Positions 41,666-51,189 of a DNA stretch of 64,000 bases are shown piece by piece. Made by a program: the position numbers and the translations under genes. A model generated the notes under the pieces. It was not told the origin of the DNA. It worked only from the letters and a program-made list of their open reading frames with translations, and ran no database searches. The stretch covers positions 124,001 to 188,000 of the forward strand of contig CAWEAZ010000038.1 of the NCBI GenBank assembly GCA_963807155.1. Reading direction: 5' to 3'. Position 1 is the stretch's first letter; each line of letters begins with the position of its first letter. The DNA is from JACCZX01 sp963807155 (GTDB taxonomy: Bacteria; Pseudomonadota; Gammaproteobacteria; Burkholderiales; Burkholderiaceae_F).

Positions 41666-43171
41666 CTACAAAGATTTGCGAAGCGCCACTGAAGGAATTT
41701 TCATCGCCTCGCGATACTTGGCCACCGTGCGGCGGGCAACCACGATGCCCTGCTCGCCGAGCAACTCGGCAAGCTTGCTGTCGGAAAACGGGTTGCGTAT
41801 GTCCTCGGCATCTATCAGCTGCTTGATCAGCGCCCGAATCGCGGTCGACGATGCGGCGCCACCGGTCTCGGTGGCCACGTGGCTGCCAAAAAAATATTTC
41901 AACTCGAAAATGCCAAACGGTGTTGCCATGTATTTGTGAGCGGTCACACGCGAAATCGTCGACTCGTGCAGTTCGACGGTGTCGGCGATCTCGCGCAGTA
42001 CCAGCGGCCGCATCGCGATCGCGCCGTGTGTGAAAAAATTGTGCTGACGATCGACAATGGCCTGCGACACCCTCAGAATCGTTTCGAAGCGCTGCTGAAT
42101 GTTGCGTATCAACCATCGCGCTTCCTGCACCCGTGTCGTCCATTTGCTCCGCTCACCCGGATCTGCGCCCTGTCTCGATCTATCCTTTTTGAGTACGTCC
42201 GCGAACGACTGGTTCACACGCAAACGGGGCATAACGTCCGGATTAAGCACCGCGGTCCATCGATTCTTGACCTTGCGCACAAACACATCCGCCACGATGT
42301 AGTCTGCTCGACTGTCTGCAAATGCCGTACCGGGGCGCGGGTTCAGCGAGCGAATCAGCCGGTGTGCGGCGCGCAGCTCTTCGTCGCTGCAACCCAGCAG
42401 CTTGCGCAGCTTGGAGAACTCGCGGGCCGCCAGCAACGGCAGGTGTTCGTGGACGATCCGGCGTGCCAAAGCGAAGGTCGACGGCAAAATTTCCACGGTA
42501 CGCTCGGGATGAGAGCGTTCGAGCGATTGCAATTGCAGCAACAGGCATTCGGCCGCATCGCGCGCGCCGATGCCGGTCGGATCCAGACTCTGCAGTAAAC
42601 GTAGCGCGGTAAGCAGCTCTTCTGGCTCGACCTCCGCTTCCGGCGGACACATCGCAAGCAGCTCGTCGAGTGTCGGATGCAGATAACCATCGTCATCCAG
42701 TGCTTCGACCAGCAGTTCTACCAGCGCCCGATCGCGCTGCGAAGCCTGGCACGCGATCTGTGCACGCAGATGCTCTCGCAGCGACAACGTCGTTCCCACC
42801 CAGTTGGTTGGGCTTGTGTCGTCTTCATCGGCGGCATCGCTGTTGCCGCGCCACTCGATCAACGAGCTGCCGTCCATCGGTGAGTCATTTCGGTCGGGGG
42901 ACTCCGTCGGCGCCGGTGTATCAGTCCCGTTGACCGTTTCGCTCGTGGTCTCCGGCAGCGGAACGTCAGCCGCAATCGAGCCGTCCGGTTTCACGCGCAT
43001 TGCAAGCGCTTGCGGGTCGTCGTCGCGCTCGAGCAGGGGGTTATCCGCCAACGCCTGATCGATCTCCTGATTCAGCTCGAGCGTAGACAGCTGCAGCAGC
43101 CTTATCGATTGCTGCAACTGCGGTGTCAGTGCGAGGTGCTGAGATAGCCGGAGTTGAAGGCTCGGTTTCAT
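41666..43171 (-). CDS. rpoN: RNA polymerase sigma-54 factor
   Basis: Enhancer-dependent sigma factor of 501 residues. Region I is SLQLRLSQHLALTPQLQQSIRLLQLSTLEL, followed by an acidic low-complexity region II (about 60-120). The DNA-binding helix-turn-helix is HESTISRVTAHKYMATPFG, and the RpoN box is ARRTVAKYREAMKIPS. It follows lptB and precedes hpf, ptsN and hprK, the conserved arrangement. Confidence 0.96.
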   Translation of the reverse strand: MKPSLQLRLSQHLALTPQLQQSIRLLQLSTLELNQEIDQALADNPLLERDDDPQALAMRVKPDGSIAADVPLPETTSETVNGTDTPAPTESPDRNDSPMDGSSLIEWRGNSDAADEDDTSPTNWVGTTLSLREHLRAQIACQASQRDRALVELLVEALDDDGYLHPTLDELLAMCPPEAEVEPEELLTALRLLQSLDPTGIGARDAAECLLLQLQSLERSHPERTVEILPSTFALARRIVHEHLPLLAAREFSKLRKLLGCSDEELRAAHRLIRSLNPRPGTAFADSRADYIVADVFVRKVKNRWTAVLNPDVMPRLRVNQSFADVLKKDRSRQGADPGERSKWTTRVQEARWLIRNIQQRFETILRVSQAIVDRQHNFFTHGAIAMRPLVLREIADTVELHESTISRVTAHKYMATPFGIFELKYFFGSHVATETGGAASSTAIRALIKQLIDAEDIRNPFSDSKLAELLGEQGIVVARRTVAKYREAMKIPSVALRKSL

Positions 43172-43244
43172 TCGGCCGCGTCGTTACGCGCTGTCTCGAA
43201 AAGAATTGCCAAAAGGATGTGTTCCACCCATTTATCGTGATGCA

Positions 43245-44036
43245 TCACATGCGAAAGTGTTCGCCCAAATAGACCCGTCGAACGGTTTCGTTGCCCACGA
43301 TCTCTTCCGGCCGCCCGGCCGCCAGGACGACGCCTTCATTGATGATGTACGCGTGGTCGCAAATACCAAGCGTTTCGCGCACGTTATGGTCGGTCATCAA
43401 CACACCGATGCCGCGTTCTTTCAGAAACCGCACGATGCGCTGAATCTCGAGTACTGCGATGGGATCAACGCCGGCAAAAGGTTCATCGAGCAGGATGAAT
43501 CGCGGTCGAGATGCGAGTGCACGTGCAATCTCGACGCGCCGCCGCTCGCCTCCTGACAGCGATAACGCCGTATTGGTTCTTAAGTGGGCGATCTGCAGAT
43601 CGCCCAGCAATGCATCGAGCCTATCGGCGATCTCTTTCTTGCGCAGCGGACGTTTGTCCTGATCGACCTGCAGCTCCAAAACGGCACGCACGTTCTCCTC
43701 AACGGTCAGCTTCCGAAACACCGACGCTTCCTGCGGCAGATACGACAACCCCATCCGCGCGCGGCGATGAATGGGCAAGTGTGCGATCGAGTGTCCATTG
43801 AGCGCGATGTGACCGTTGTCGAGCGGCAGCAAGCCGACCACCATGTAAAAGCACGTGGTCTTGCCCGCGCCGTTTGGCCCCAGCAGCCCTACCACCGCGC
43901 CGCTTTCGACCGTAAGCGATACGTCTTTAACGACAGCGCGGCTGCCGTAACTCTTCTGCAGTCGCTCGACCACGAGCGTGTTGCGCTCGAGCACGGGCGC
44001 TGGCGCGACGCTGTCTTCCACCCGATCGGCGTCCAT
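43245..44036 (-). CDS. lptB: LPS export ABC transporter ATPase LptB
   Basis: Powers transport of LPS to the outer membrane with LptFG. The 263 residues have Walker A GLLGPNGAGKTTCFYMVVGL, the signature LSGGERRRVEIARAL and Walker B FILLDEPFAGVDPIAV with H-loop LMTDHNVRETL. A 20-residue N-terminal extension before LVVERLQKSYG is longer than in E. coli. It is co-oriented with lptA, lptC, kdsC and kdsD. Confidence 0.96.
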   Translation of the reverse strand: MDADRVEDSVAPAPVLERNTLVVERLQKSYGSRAVVKDVSLTVESGAVVGLLGPNGAGKTTCFYMVVGLLPLDNGHIALNGHSIAHLPIHRRARMGLSYLPQEASVFRKLTVEENVRAVLELQVDQDKRPLRKKEIADRLDALLGDLQIAHLRTNTALSLSGGERRRVEIARALASRPRFILLDEPFAGVDPIAVLEIQRIVRFLKERGIGVLMTDHNVRETLGICDHAYIINEGVVLAAGRPEEIVGNETVRRVYLGEHFRM

Positions 44037-44050
44037 GAACCTTCGGTTCG

Positions 44051-44671
44051 CTACTCGCGGCGCGGGTTGGCCAGATCCTTGGACGACGTCAAGCTCGCCT
44101 TGGATCCTGGCTTTGAAGTTTCGGCCGGCGTCTCGGCGCGTGGCGCGATCGTGCCGCGCACGCGCCCGTCCGGATTGTTCGGATCCGCCGAGGGTTTGCC
44201 ACCGCTCACGAAGTATTTCGCGTTGCGCTGGTCGTAGGTAATCGCATCACCGCGCAGCTCGTCGCGCTGGACTTCGTTTTCCAGCAGGCGAACGCGCGCC
44301 CGTGTGGTCAGCTTGACGGTGTCTTCCTTCTCGTCGTATTCAATCCGCTCGGCATACCCTTCGACGAATTCCTCGAGTCCTTGCTTGCTGCTGTCGCGCC
44401 GCTGTCGAAATGATGCGAGCTTGCCGGGCGCAGCGATGATCACCCCATACTGATAGCCCTCAGGATCCTTGCGTACCTGCACGCGCTCGCCGGCGGCGCG
44501 CATCGTGCCTTTGTTTAACACGACGTTGCCTACCAACACGCACACCTGCTTCAGGTCGTCGCACTCGCCGCTGTCGGCTTCATAGTTGAGCGGTTTAGCG
44601 CGATCGGCTTTTTCGGCCAGAGCCGGTACCGCCGCGAGCGCGAATGCTGCTGCTGCCAACCAATATTTCAT
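44051..44671 (-). CDS. lptA: LPS-transport periplasmic protein LptA
   Basis: Forms the periplasmic bridge for LPS. The 206 residues begin with a signal peptide (AAAFALAAVPALA), then the OstA-like beta-jellyroll (KPLNYEADSGECDDLKQVCVLVGNVVLNKG...). The C-terminal 40 residues are a low-complexity tail rich in Pro, Ser and Lys. It overlaps lptC by four bases. The internal pair of cysteines (ECDDLKQVC) is unusual. Confidence 0.9.
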   Translation of the reverse strand: MKYWLAAAAFALAAVPALAEKADRAKPLNYEADSGECDDLKQVCVLVGNVVLNKGTMRAAGERVQVRKDPEGYQYGVIIAAPGKLASFRQRRDSSKQGLEEFVEGYAERIEYDEKEDTVKLTTRARVRLLENEVQRDELRGDAITYDQRNAKYFVSGGKPSADPNNPDGRVRGTIAPRAETPAETSKPGSKASLTSSKDLANPRRE

Positions 44672-45258
44672 CGTGCGGCCTCACCGGGTGCAGTCGACGC
44701 GATCGTGCCACGTACCTTCGACTGGAACTTTACGAGGCGCTGCACGTTGTCATAGTCCATGCCGATCGAGTGCACCACCGAATCGCCACGCTCGATTTCA
44801 ACGGCGACATCGGTCGAATAGCGATCGAGATCGGGAATCGCCGTCAACTGCTGTGTGCGCAATTGCATCGGCGCTGTGCCGTCTCGTCCAGGCGCGCGCG
44901 TTACGACAACGTCGCCGGACAACGAAACGCGCTCGCCGCCGCTTTCGACGTTGGCACTTTTCGCGCGCACTTCGAGCAGAGGTTGTCCCGGCCGCAGGCT
45001 TATCAGCCGGGGCTGCGATAACTCCGCGTGATCGTCGGTTGCGAAGTGCATCAGCTCGCTCGCATGCAGCCTGCTGGTCGCACGCCCGGTGGCGTCAAAT
45101 TGCGTCACTGTTACGCCGTTGACGACAAAGTCCGGGCCCTCGCGTGACACCGGGCTGGCGATCTTCTTCAATCGCGTCGATTGCGAGTACCAATAGCTAA
45201 CGCCCGCCAGCGAAGCGAGTAGAACGATAGCGATAAATGCGGTGATGCGATCTCTCAT
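44668..45258 (-). CDS. lptC: LPS export protein LptC
   Basis: Membrane-anchored periplasmic protein that passes LPS from LptBFG to LptA. The 196 residues have one N-terminal membrane helix (AFIAIVLLASLAGVSYWYSQ) and a beta-jellyroll with VVNGVTVTQFDATGRATSRLHA and VSLSGDVVVTRAPGRDG. Starts and stops overlap with kdsC and lptA, so the set is translationally coupled. Confidence 0.92.
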   Translation of the reverse strand: MRDRITAFIAIVLLASLAGVSYWYSQSTRLKKIASPVSREGPDFVVNGVTVTQFDATGRATSRLHASELMHFATDDHAELSQPRLISLRPGQPLLEVRAKSANVESGGERVSLSGDVVVTRAPGRDGTAPMQLRTQQLTAIPDLDRYSTDVAVEIERGDSVVHSIGMDYDNVQRLVKFQSKVRGTIASTAPGEAAR

Positions 45259-45800
45259 CCGTGCACCAGCGATTCAGCGTCAATGCCCTTTGCACGCAAG
45301 ACGAATTCCGCAAGCGCTCTTACGGCGCCGCGCCCGCCGGGACGCGGTGCGATCCAGTGCGCGGCCGCCTGCGCGGCGTTGCAACCATCGGCCACCGTGG
45401 CGGCAAATCCGGCCGCGCGCATTGCGGGCAGGTCCGGCAGATCGTCGCCCATGAATCCGCTGTCTTCGCTGATGACGCCGGCATCGCCCAGTAGGGTCGC
45501 AAACGCACTGGATTTGTCGGACCTTCCCTGCAGCACGCGTGAAATGCCGAGCTCGCGCGCTCGTGCAGAAACGATGTCGGAGCTGCGCGCCGACAGCAAG
45601 GCAACCTCGACACCATGCTTCATCAGCATCTTGATGCCGTGGCCATCGCGCACATCGAACACCTTCATCGCTTCGCCCTGCGGGCCGTAGTAAAGCCGGC
45701 CATCCGTCAGCACGCCATCCACGTCGAGCACCATCAATCGCACTCGCGCGGCGCGCTGTTCGGCAGTCACTGAGCTTTCAGTCCGCGACTTGGTCAGCAT
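45255..45800 (-). CDS. kdsC: 3-deoxy-D-manno-octulosonate 8-phosphate phosphatase
   Basis: HAD-family phosphatase that gives free Kdo for LPS core. The 181 residues hold the catalytic motif LMVLDVDGVLTDGRLYYGP, GHGIKMLMKHGVEVALLSARSS and the late acid pair SGFMGDDLPDLPAMR. It overlaps kdsD by one base and lptC by four bases. Confidence 0.95.
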   Translation of the reverse strand: MLTKSRTESSVTAEQRAARVRLMVLDVDGVLTDGRLYYGPQGEAMKVFDVRDGHGIKMLMKHGVEVALLSARSSDIVSARARELGISRVLQGRSDKSSAFATLLGDAGVISEDSGFMGDDLPDLPAMRAAGFAATVADGCNAAQAAAHWIAPRPGGRGAVRALAEFVLRAKGIDAESLVHG

Positions 45801-46795
45801 CAGATCACTTTCGCCGCCAGAAGATCGGGCATGCTTAACGCACCGACGAGGTCACCCGCATCATCGACCACGAGCAGCACGTTTTTTCGCCGCTGATCCA
45901 TCAGCTGCGCGGCTTCTGCCGCCAGGCTGTCGGGCGAGATCGTCAGAGGGTCGCGGGTCATCACTTCTGACACTTCCACGGTGCGCACGTCGCCTACGCG
46001 CTCAAGCAGACGCCGCAGATCGCCGTCGGTAAAAATACCGGCCAACGTCCCGCGCTGATCAACGACCGAGGTCACGCCGATCTGTTTGCGAGTGATCTCG
46101 TGCAGCGCGTCCATCACACTCGCATCGATGCCGACAATCGGAATCTGGGTTCCCGTTCGCATGACATCGCGTACGTAGGTCAAGAGCTTGCGTCCCAGCG
46201 CGCCGCCCGGATGAGCGCGTGCAAAATCCTCTGGGCCGAAGCCGCGCGCGTCCAGGCACGCGATCGCCAGCGCGTCACCCATCGCGAGCATTGCGGTGGT
46301 CGACGAAGTGGGGGCCAGATTCAATGGGCACGCTTCTTTTTCGACGCGCACGTCGATGTGCACATCGGCCAGCTTCGCGAGTGCGGACGATGAGTTGCCC
46401 GTGATCGCAACCAGCGGTGTTCCCTGGCGCTTGGCAATCGGAAGCATCGTCAGCAATTCGTCACCTTCGCCCGAGTACGACAGCGCCAACAGGACATCGT
46501 CGCGTGTAATCATTCCGAGGTCGCCGTGCGCTGCCTCGGCGGCATGCACGAACATGGACGGAGTTCCGGTCGAGGCGAGCGTGGCGGCGATCTTGCGCGC
46601 GATATGCCCGCTCTTGCCGACGCCGCTGACCACGACGCGGCCTGCGCACGCGAGCAGAAGGTCGACTGCTTTCGAAAAGGCGCCGTCAATGCGATCCGTG
46701 AGCGCGGCGACTGCCTGCGCTTCGATCTGCAACACCTCGCGCGCAAGCGCGAGTGCGCCGGGAGTCGCAACAAGGCTGGGGGAGGTCACGGACAT
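45800..46795 (-). CDS. kdsD: D-arabinose 5-phosphate isomerase
   Basis: Converts ribulose 5-phosphate to arabinose 5-phosphate for Kdo synthesis. ATG 46795 gives 331 residues. The SIS domain has VVVSGVGKSGHIARKIAATLASTGTP and LALSYSGEGDELL, and HPGGALGRKLL links it to two CBS domains at the C-terminus. It is the first gene of the kds-lpt-rpoN series and is divergent from the Kef-type transporter. Confidence 0.95.
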   Translation of the reverse strand: MSVTSPSLVATPGALALAREVLQIEAQAVAALTDRIDGAFSKAVDLLLACAGRVVVSGVGKSGHIARKIAATLASTGTPSMFVHAAEAAHGDLGMITRDDVLLALSYSGEGDELLTMLPIAKRQGTPLVAITGNSSSALAKLADVHIDVRVEKEACPLNLAPTSSTTAMLAMGDALAIACLDARGFGPEDFARAHPGGALGRKLLTYVRDVMRTGTQIPIVGIDASVMDALHEITRKQIGVTSVVDQRGTLAGIFTDGDLRRLLERVGDVRTVEVSEVMTRDPLTISPDSLAAEAAQLMDQRRKNVLLVVDDAGDLVGALSMPDLLAAKVI

Positions 46796-46885
46796 TGAAT
46801 TTATGAGGTCCGGCGATAATACACCGCACCTTTTTTCTGGCACGGGTTTTGCTCTGCGCGCGCCGCGCGTCGGATCGGCTGATCG

Positions 46886-48862
46886 ATGACATCAGGTCTT
46901 GAGTTCGCGCTGTTGCTGCTGTTCTGCGTGGTCGCAGGCGTGGTCGTATTCCGTCTTCTGCACTTGCCACCCCTGCTCGCCTATCTGACCGTCGGCATTC
47001 TGGTGGGCCCGCACGCGTTCGCGCTGCTGCCCGACAGCTCGGATGCGCGCCATCTGGCCGAGTTCGGCATCGTATTTCTGATGTTTTCGATCGGCCTCGA
47101 GTTTTCGTTGGCGAAGCTGAGGGCGATGCGGCGCATCGTGCTTGGCCTGGGAGCGGCGCAGGTCGTATTGACGGTGGTGGCGACGCTCGTGGCGGGCTGG
47201 CTAATTGGCCGCTACTTCAACGTAGGCCTCGCAGGTGCATTTGCACTCGGCGGTGCATTGGCGATGTCATCGACAGCGATCGTGATGAAGATGCTGGCCG
47301 AACGGATGGAGCTCGATACCGAGCACGGCAAGCGCATCGTGGGTGTGTTGCTTTTCCAGGATCTTGCGGTCGTTCCGCTGCTGGTCATCGTGCCTGCACT
47401 CAGCGCCGAAGCGGGCGTGTTGGTGCAGACGATGGCGCTCGCGCTGCTAAAGGCCGCCGTGCTGCTCACATTGTTGCTGGTGGGCGGCCAACGCGTGATG
47501 CGGTGGTGGCTTCTAATGGTCGCGCGCAGAAAGTCGCAGGAGCTTTTTACCCTCAATCTTCTGTTCGTGACGCTTGCGCTGGCGTGGATGACCGAAATTG
47601 CGGGACTCTCGCTGGCGCTCGGTGCCTTTATTGCCGGCATGCTGATTTCCGAGACGGAATTCAAACATCGCGTCGAAGACGACATCAAGCCGTTTCGAGA
47701 CGTGCTGCTCGGATTGTTCTTCGTGACGATCGGCATGCTGCTAAATGTGCGCGTGGTGATCGACAACTTCGGCTGGGTCATTCTGGCGTTGATCCTTCCC
47801 GTTGGGTTCAAGTTCAGCCTCATTTTCGTGCTGGCGCGCTTCTTTGGCGCGACAGCCGGTACCGCGATCCGGACTGCGCTTGCGCTGGCGACCGCGGGCG
47901 AATTCGGATTCGTATTGCTTAGCCAGGCGGGCGCGCTCGGGCTGATCGACAAGCTGGTGCTGCAGATCGTGCTGGCGGCAATGCTGTTGTCGATGATGGC
48001 GGCGCCGCTGCTGCTGCAGTATTCCGACCGTATCGTCATGCGGCTCGTGTCGTCAGAGTGGCTGATCAAATCGCTTGAAATCGCCAACATCGCAAAACGC
48101 GCGATCGCGGTCGACAAACACGTTGTGATTTGCGGCTTCGGCCGCAGCGGCCAGCATCTGGCAAAAATGCTCGAGCAGGAGGACATTTCCTTCGTTGCAC
48201 TCGACCTCGATCCCGATCTGGTGCGCGAGGCGAGTGCGGCCGGCGAGTCTGTCGTCTACGGTGACGCGGGGCGGCGCGAAGCGCTGGTCGCGGCGGGCAT
48301 CGCGCGCGCTTCGGCGCTGGTGATCACATATGCCAACACGCATTCGGCCCTAAAGGTTCTGCACCACACGCACGAGTTGAAGCCCAGCCTGCCCGTCATC
48401 GTGCGCACCTATGACGATCACGATCTCGAGCAGCTCACGCGCGCTGGCGCAACCGAGGTCGTTCCCGAGATTCTCGAAGGGAGCCTGATGCTGGGCTCGC
48501 ACGCGTTGATACTGCTCGGCGTTCCAATGTCGCGTGTCGTCAAGCGCGTGCGCGAAGCGCGCGATCAGCGCTATCGGTTGTTGCGCGGACACTTTCACGG
48601 CGACGACGAAGATGCAGTGGACGATGATGACCACGAACGTCTGCATTCCGTGCCGATCGAGGCAGATGCGGCGGCCGTCGGCGAGGCGCTGCGCGATCTG
48701 GATCTGGCAACGATCGGTGCCGAAGTGACTTCGGTGCGGCGCCACGGCATCCGCGGTGCGGACCCGAGCCCCGATATGCGACTGCAGGCCGGCGATATCG
48801 TCGTGTTGCGCGGCGTACCCGATGCGCTTGAACTCGCGGAGCAACGGCTGCTGCAAAAGTAA
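46886..48862 (+). CDS. Kef-type monovalent cation:proton antiporter with TrkA domains
   Basis: CPA2-family antiporter of 658 residues. Twelve or so membrane helices cover the first 380 residues (GILVGPHAF, EFGIVFLMFSIGLEFS, ALAMSSTAIVMKML, LLFQDLAVVPLLV). A Rossmann RCK-N domain (HVVICGFGRSGQHLAKMLEQ) and a RCK-C domain follow. An acidic, His-containing insert (DDEDAVDDDDHERLH) lies between them. It probably exports potassium under electrophile or pH stress. It is divergent from kdsD, as seen in other betaproteobacteria. Confidence 0.93.
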   Translation: MTSGLEFALLLLFCVVAGVVVFRLLHLPPLLAYLTVGILVGPHAFALLPDSSDARHLAEFGIVFLMFSIGLEFSLAKLRAMRRIVLGLGAAQVVLTVVATLVAGWLIGRYFNVGLAGAFALGGALAMSSTAIVMKMLAERMELDTEHGKRIVGVLLFQDLAVVPLLVIVPALSAEAGVLVQTMALALLKAAVLLTLLLVGGQRVMRWWLLMVARRKSQELFTLNLLFVTLALAWMTEIAGLSLALGAFIAGMLISETEFKHRVEDDIKPFRDVLLGLFFVTIGMLLNVRVVIDNFGWVILALILPVGFKFSLIFVLARFFGATAGTAIRTALALATAGEFGFVLLSQAGALGLIDKLVLQIVLAAMLLSMMAAPLLLQYSDRIVMRLVSSEWLIKSLEIANIAKRAIAVDKHVVICGFGRSGQHLAKMLEQEDISFVALDLDPDLVREASAAGESVVYGDAGRREALVAAGIARASALVITYANTHSALKVLHHTHELKPSLPVIVRTYDDHDLEQLTRAGATEVVPEILEGSLMLGSHALILLGVPMSRVVKRVREARDQRYRLLRGHFHGDDEDAVDDDDHERLHSVPIEADAAAVGEALRDLDLATIGAEVTSVRRHGIRGADPSPDMRLQAGDIVVLRGVPDALELAEQRLLQK

Positions 48863-48911
48863 TTTAGCAGCAACGGGAACTTTTGCTGCCGCCGGACGCA
48901 ATAGCCTACAG

Positions 48912-49571
48912 ATGAGCAACGCGAGGGGCTCCGTGGCTTTCGATCCATCCGGGTGCGCGGCGCCGGCGTTCGTGCCGCAGTCGTGCAAGGTCGTCGGTGC
49001 TGGCGAATTCGACGAAACGCCGGAGCTTCGGTCGGCGTTGGCAGGCGACGAAGCCGCGTTCACCGCGTTGTACCGCCGGCATCGGGCCGCCGTTTACCGG
49101 TTCGTGTGGCTTCTGACGGGTTCTGCGACGCAGGCCGCCGACATCACACAGGACGTGTTCATCGAGCTATTAAGTGGCTCGAGCGGATATGACGCAGCGC
49201 GTGGATCGCTCGCCGCGTACTTGTGCGGCGTTGCACGCTTTCGGGCGTATCGAACAATGGATACGCGCATGCAGTCCGTCGACGATTTCGATGCGTTGGT
49301 CGAAGCGCACGCCGGAAATGACGCTCCCGCGCTGCCGTCCGATTGCTTGGAGCGAACGCGCTCTCTGGACATTTTGTACGACGCGATTCGTAAATTGCCG
49401 CCGATCTTTCGCGACGTGCTGATTCTGGTCGAGCTGCAGGAAATGTCGTACGCAGATGCCGCGGCTGTTACCGGCATCGAGCTCGGGACCGTGCGCTCGC
49501 GGCTTTCGCGTGCGAAAGCGAGGCTCGCGCAGTTGTTGAACACTCAGATGGGAGTAAACGGGGCCGAATGA
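48912..49571 (+). CDS. ECF-type RNA polymerase sigma factor
   Basis: Sigma-70 family factor of 219 residues containing only regions 2 and 4. Region 2 is FTALYRRHRAAVYRFVWLLT and ADITQDVFIELLSG; region 4 is LPPIFRDVLILVELQEMSYADAAAVTGIELGTVRSRLSRAKARL. An N-terminal stretch of about 35 residues precedes region 2. The stop overlaps the start of the next gene, whose product is membrane-anchored, so the pair is a sigma/anti-sigma unit. The target promoter is not known. Confidence 0.9.
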   Translation: MSNARGSVAFDPSGCAAPAFVPQSCKVVGAGEFDETPELRSALAGDEAAFTALYRRHRAAVYRFVWLLTGSATQAADITQDVFIELLSGSSGYDAARGSLAAYLCGVARFRAYRTMDTRMQSVDDFDALVEAHAGNDAPALPSDCLERTRSLDILYDAIRKLPPIFRDVLILVELQEMSYADAAAVTGIELGTVRSRLSRAKARLAQLLNTQMGVNGAE

Positions 49572-50068
49572 TGGAACAGAACACAAGGCTCGATGCTTGG
49601 CTCACAGCAGCGCGTGCCGAACTCGCCGAGCGTCAACCCGATCAGCTCGCCGAGCAGCAGCTGCTTGCTCGAGTGCGCGAGATGAGGGCGCTGCAGTCGG
49701 TCGCGGCCACACGTGTCGCTGCATCCGCGCCGGTCGACCGTCGCCCGGGCATCTGGCGTCGGCTCTTTGGCTTACGCACGGCGGCGCTTGCCGGTTCGTT
49801 GACGCTTGCCGTCGCAATAAGTGTGCTTGTGCTGCTCCCGAATGCGCCGCCGCGTGACGCTACGGTGCGCACACCCTTCTTGGCATTAGTGACATCGGAG
49901 GCTATCGCTGCGGAGCCTTCTGCGTTAATCGTTTCTTCGGAAGTGGCCGGCTCCACGCTGTCTGATTACGGGCTCCCGGTCGATCCGGCGCGAATCGATC
50001 AACCGGTCCGCGCTGAATTCCTGTTATCGCCGACCGGACTGCTTCTGGCCGTGCGTTTTGCCGAGTGA
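49568..50068 (+). CDS. Probable membrane anti-sigma factor
   Basis: A 166-residue protein with an N-terminal cytosolic helical part, one membrane helix (about 72-92, AALAGSLTLAVAISVLVLL) and a C-terminal periplasmic part of about 75 residues. It starts at tandem ATGs overlapping the sigma stop. No zinc-binding H-x3-C-x2-C motif of ZAS anti-sigma factors is present. The anti-sigma role is inferred from position and topology only. Confidence 0.7.
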   Translation: MMEQNTRLDAWLTAARAELAERQPDQLAEQQLLARVREMRALQSVAATRVAASAPVDRRPGIWRRLFGLRTAALAGSLTLAVAISVLVLLPNAPPRDATVRTPFLALVTSEAIAAEPSALIVSSEVAGSTLSDYGLPVDPARIDQPVRAEFLLSPTGLLLAVRFAE

Positions 50069-50077
50069 AAGGAAAAC

Positions 50078-51169
50078 ATGATGTCGAAAGTGATTGTTGG
50101 CTGCTGCCTGTTGGCGGTTTCGGCCATTGCTCACGGGCAAGCTTCGGCGCCGCCTGCGCCGCCTGTACCGCCCGGTGCACCAGCGCCACCGATCGCGCCT
50201 CTGCCACCGGCGTTTCCGTTCGGGGCTGGAGACGACATGATGATGTTCGTGTCTTCCGAGCTCGGTGCGCGCAGTGTGGTGAAGGGCGCTCCGTATGCCG
50301 CCACCGCAGTCAATGAAACCCGCCAAATATTGAATGACGGTAATCGCATCGAGCGTAGTTCGTCCATCAAGCTTTATCGCGACAGCCAGGGACGCACGCG
50401 CCAGGAGCAACCCGGCGGCGCGGTGTTCATCAACGACGTAGTCGCGGGCAAGGGCTACGTGCTGAACATGCAAAAGCGAAGCGCGCGCGAACTTCGGATT
50501 TCACATCGAGTACAGGTGCCGCCCATTCCTCCCGTGCCTGCGGTGCCGCCAGTCGGAGCGACCCCGCCGCCGCAGCCACCAAAGCCGCATTCGCAAATGA
50601 GTCCGGAGGAAGCGCGTTCATGGGGCGAAGAGATGCGCCGCTGGGCGCGCGAGTTCACTGAACGTATGCGGGGTGAGCGTGATGAACGTATTAGTGAGCG
50701 AAATGCTGAGCGCGATGAGCGCAGGGAGCGCACCATCATCATTACCGATGGCGCTGCGGCCCGGTCGCAAGTGGTCACGGATCACGTTGAAGTGATCCGC
50801 AGGGAAGACGGTCACGCCGCGTTTCCTTCGATGCTCTCATCGGCCATGATGCCGCCCCCGGGGCAGGGAACTACGACGTCTCTCGGCAGCCGAGAGTTTG
50901 ACGGCGTGCGCGCCGACGGCAAGAAAACAACGTGGACGATTCCCGCCGGGCGCATCGGCAACAAGCTACCGATCGAGATCGTGTCCGAGCGCTGGCACTC
51001 GCCTGAGTTGAATGTCGTCGTGTTGACACGCCATGCAGATCCTCGCTCGGGCGAGCGTATCTATCGTCTGGAAAACATCAAGCGCGAAGAACCGAATGCG
51101 GAGCTGTTCAAGGTGCCCGCGGACTTCGCGTTAAAGACGGCACCGAAGCGCGACACCGACGGCAAATAG
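50078..51169 (+). CDS. Secreted proline-rich protein of the ECF module
   Basis: A 363-residue protein with a signal peptide (VIVGCCLLAVSAIAHGQA) and no membrane segment. A Pro/Ala-rich linker follows. A first conserved region contains VNETRQILNDGNRIERSSS and DSQGRTRQEQPGG. A second Pro-rich linker and a charged helix (about 190-220, MRGERDERISERNAERDERR) come next. The C-terminal domain contains VRADGKKTTWTIPAGRIGN, PIEIVSERWHSPELNVVV and EEPNAELFKVPADF. That C-terminal pattern is common in uncharacterised secreted proteins of Acidobacteria and Xanthomonadales. The function is unknown. It starts nine bases after the anti-sigma gene. Confidence 0.8.
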   Translation: MMSKVIVGCCLLAVSAIAHGQASAPPAPPVPPGAPAPPIAPLPPAFPFGAGDDMMMFVSSELGARSVVKGAPYAATAVNETRQILNDGNRIERSSSIKLYRDSQGRTRQEQPGGAVFINDVVAGKGYVLNMQKRSARELRISHRVQVPPIPPVPAVPPVGATPPPQPPKPHSQMSPEEARSWGEEMRRWAREFTERMRGERDERISERNAERDERRERTIIITDGAAARSQVVTDHVEVIRREDGHAAFPSMLSSAMMPPPGQGTTTSLGSREFDGVRADGKKTTWTIPAGRIGNKLPIEIVSERWHSPELNVVVLTRHADPRSGERIYRLENIKREEPNAELFKVPADFALKTAPKRDTDGK

Positions 51170-51189
51170 GCCGGCCGCTTCGCAGGGCT

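Noticed and set aside
47212..48186. 324-codon minus-strand frame inside the Kef-type transporter
   Set aside because: Antisense to a complete transporter; Ser/Thr-rich composition follows from the complementary codons.
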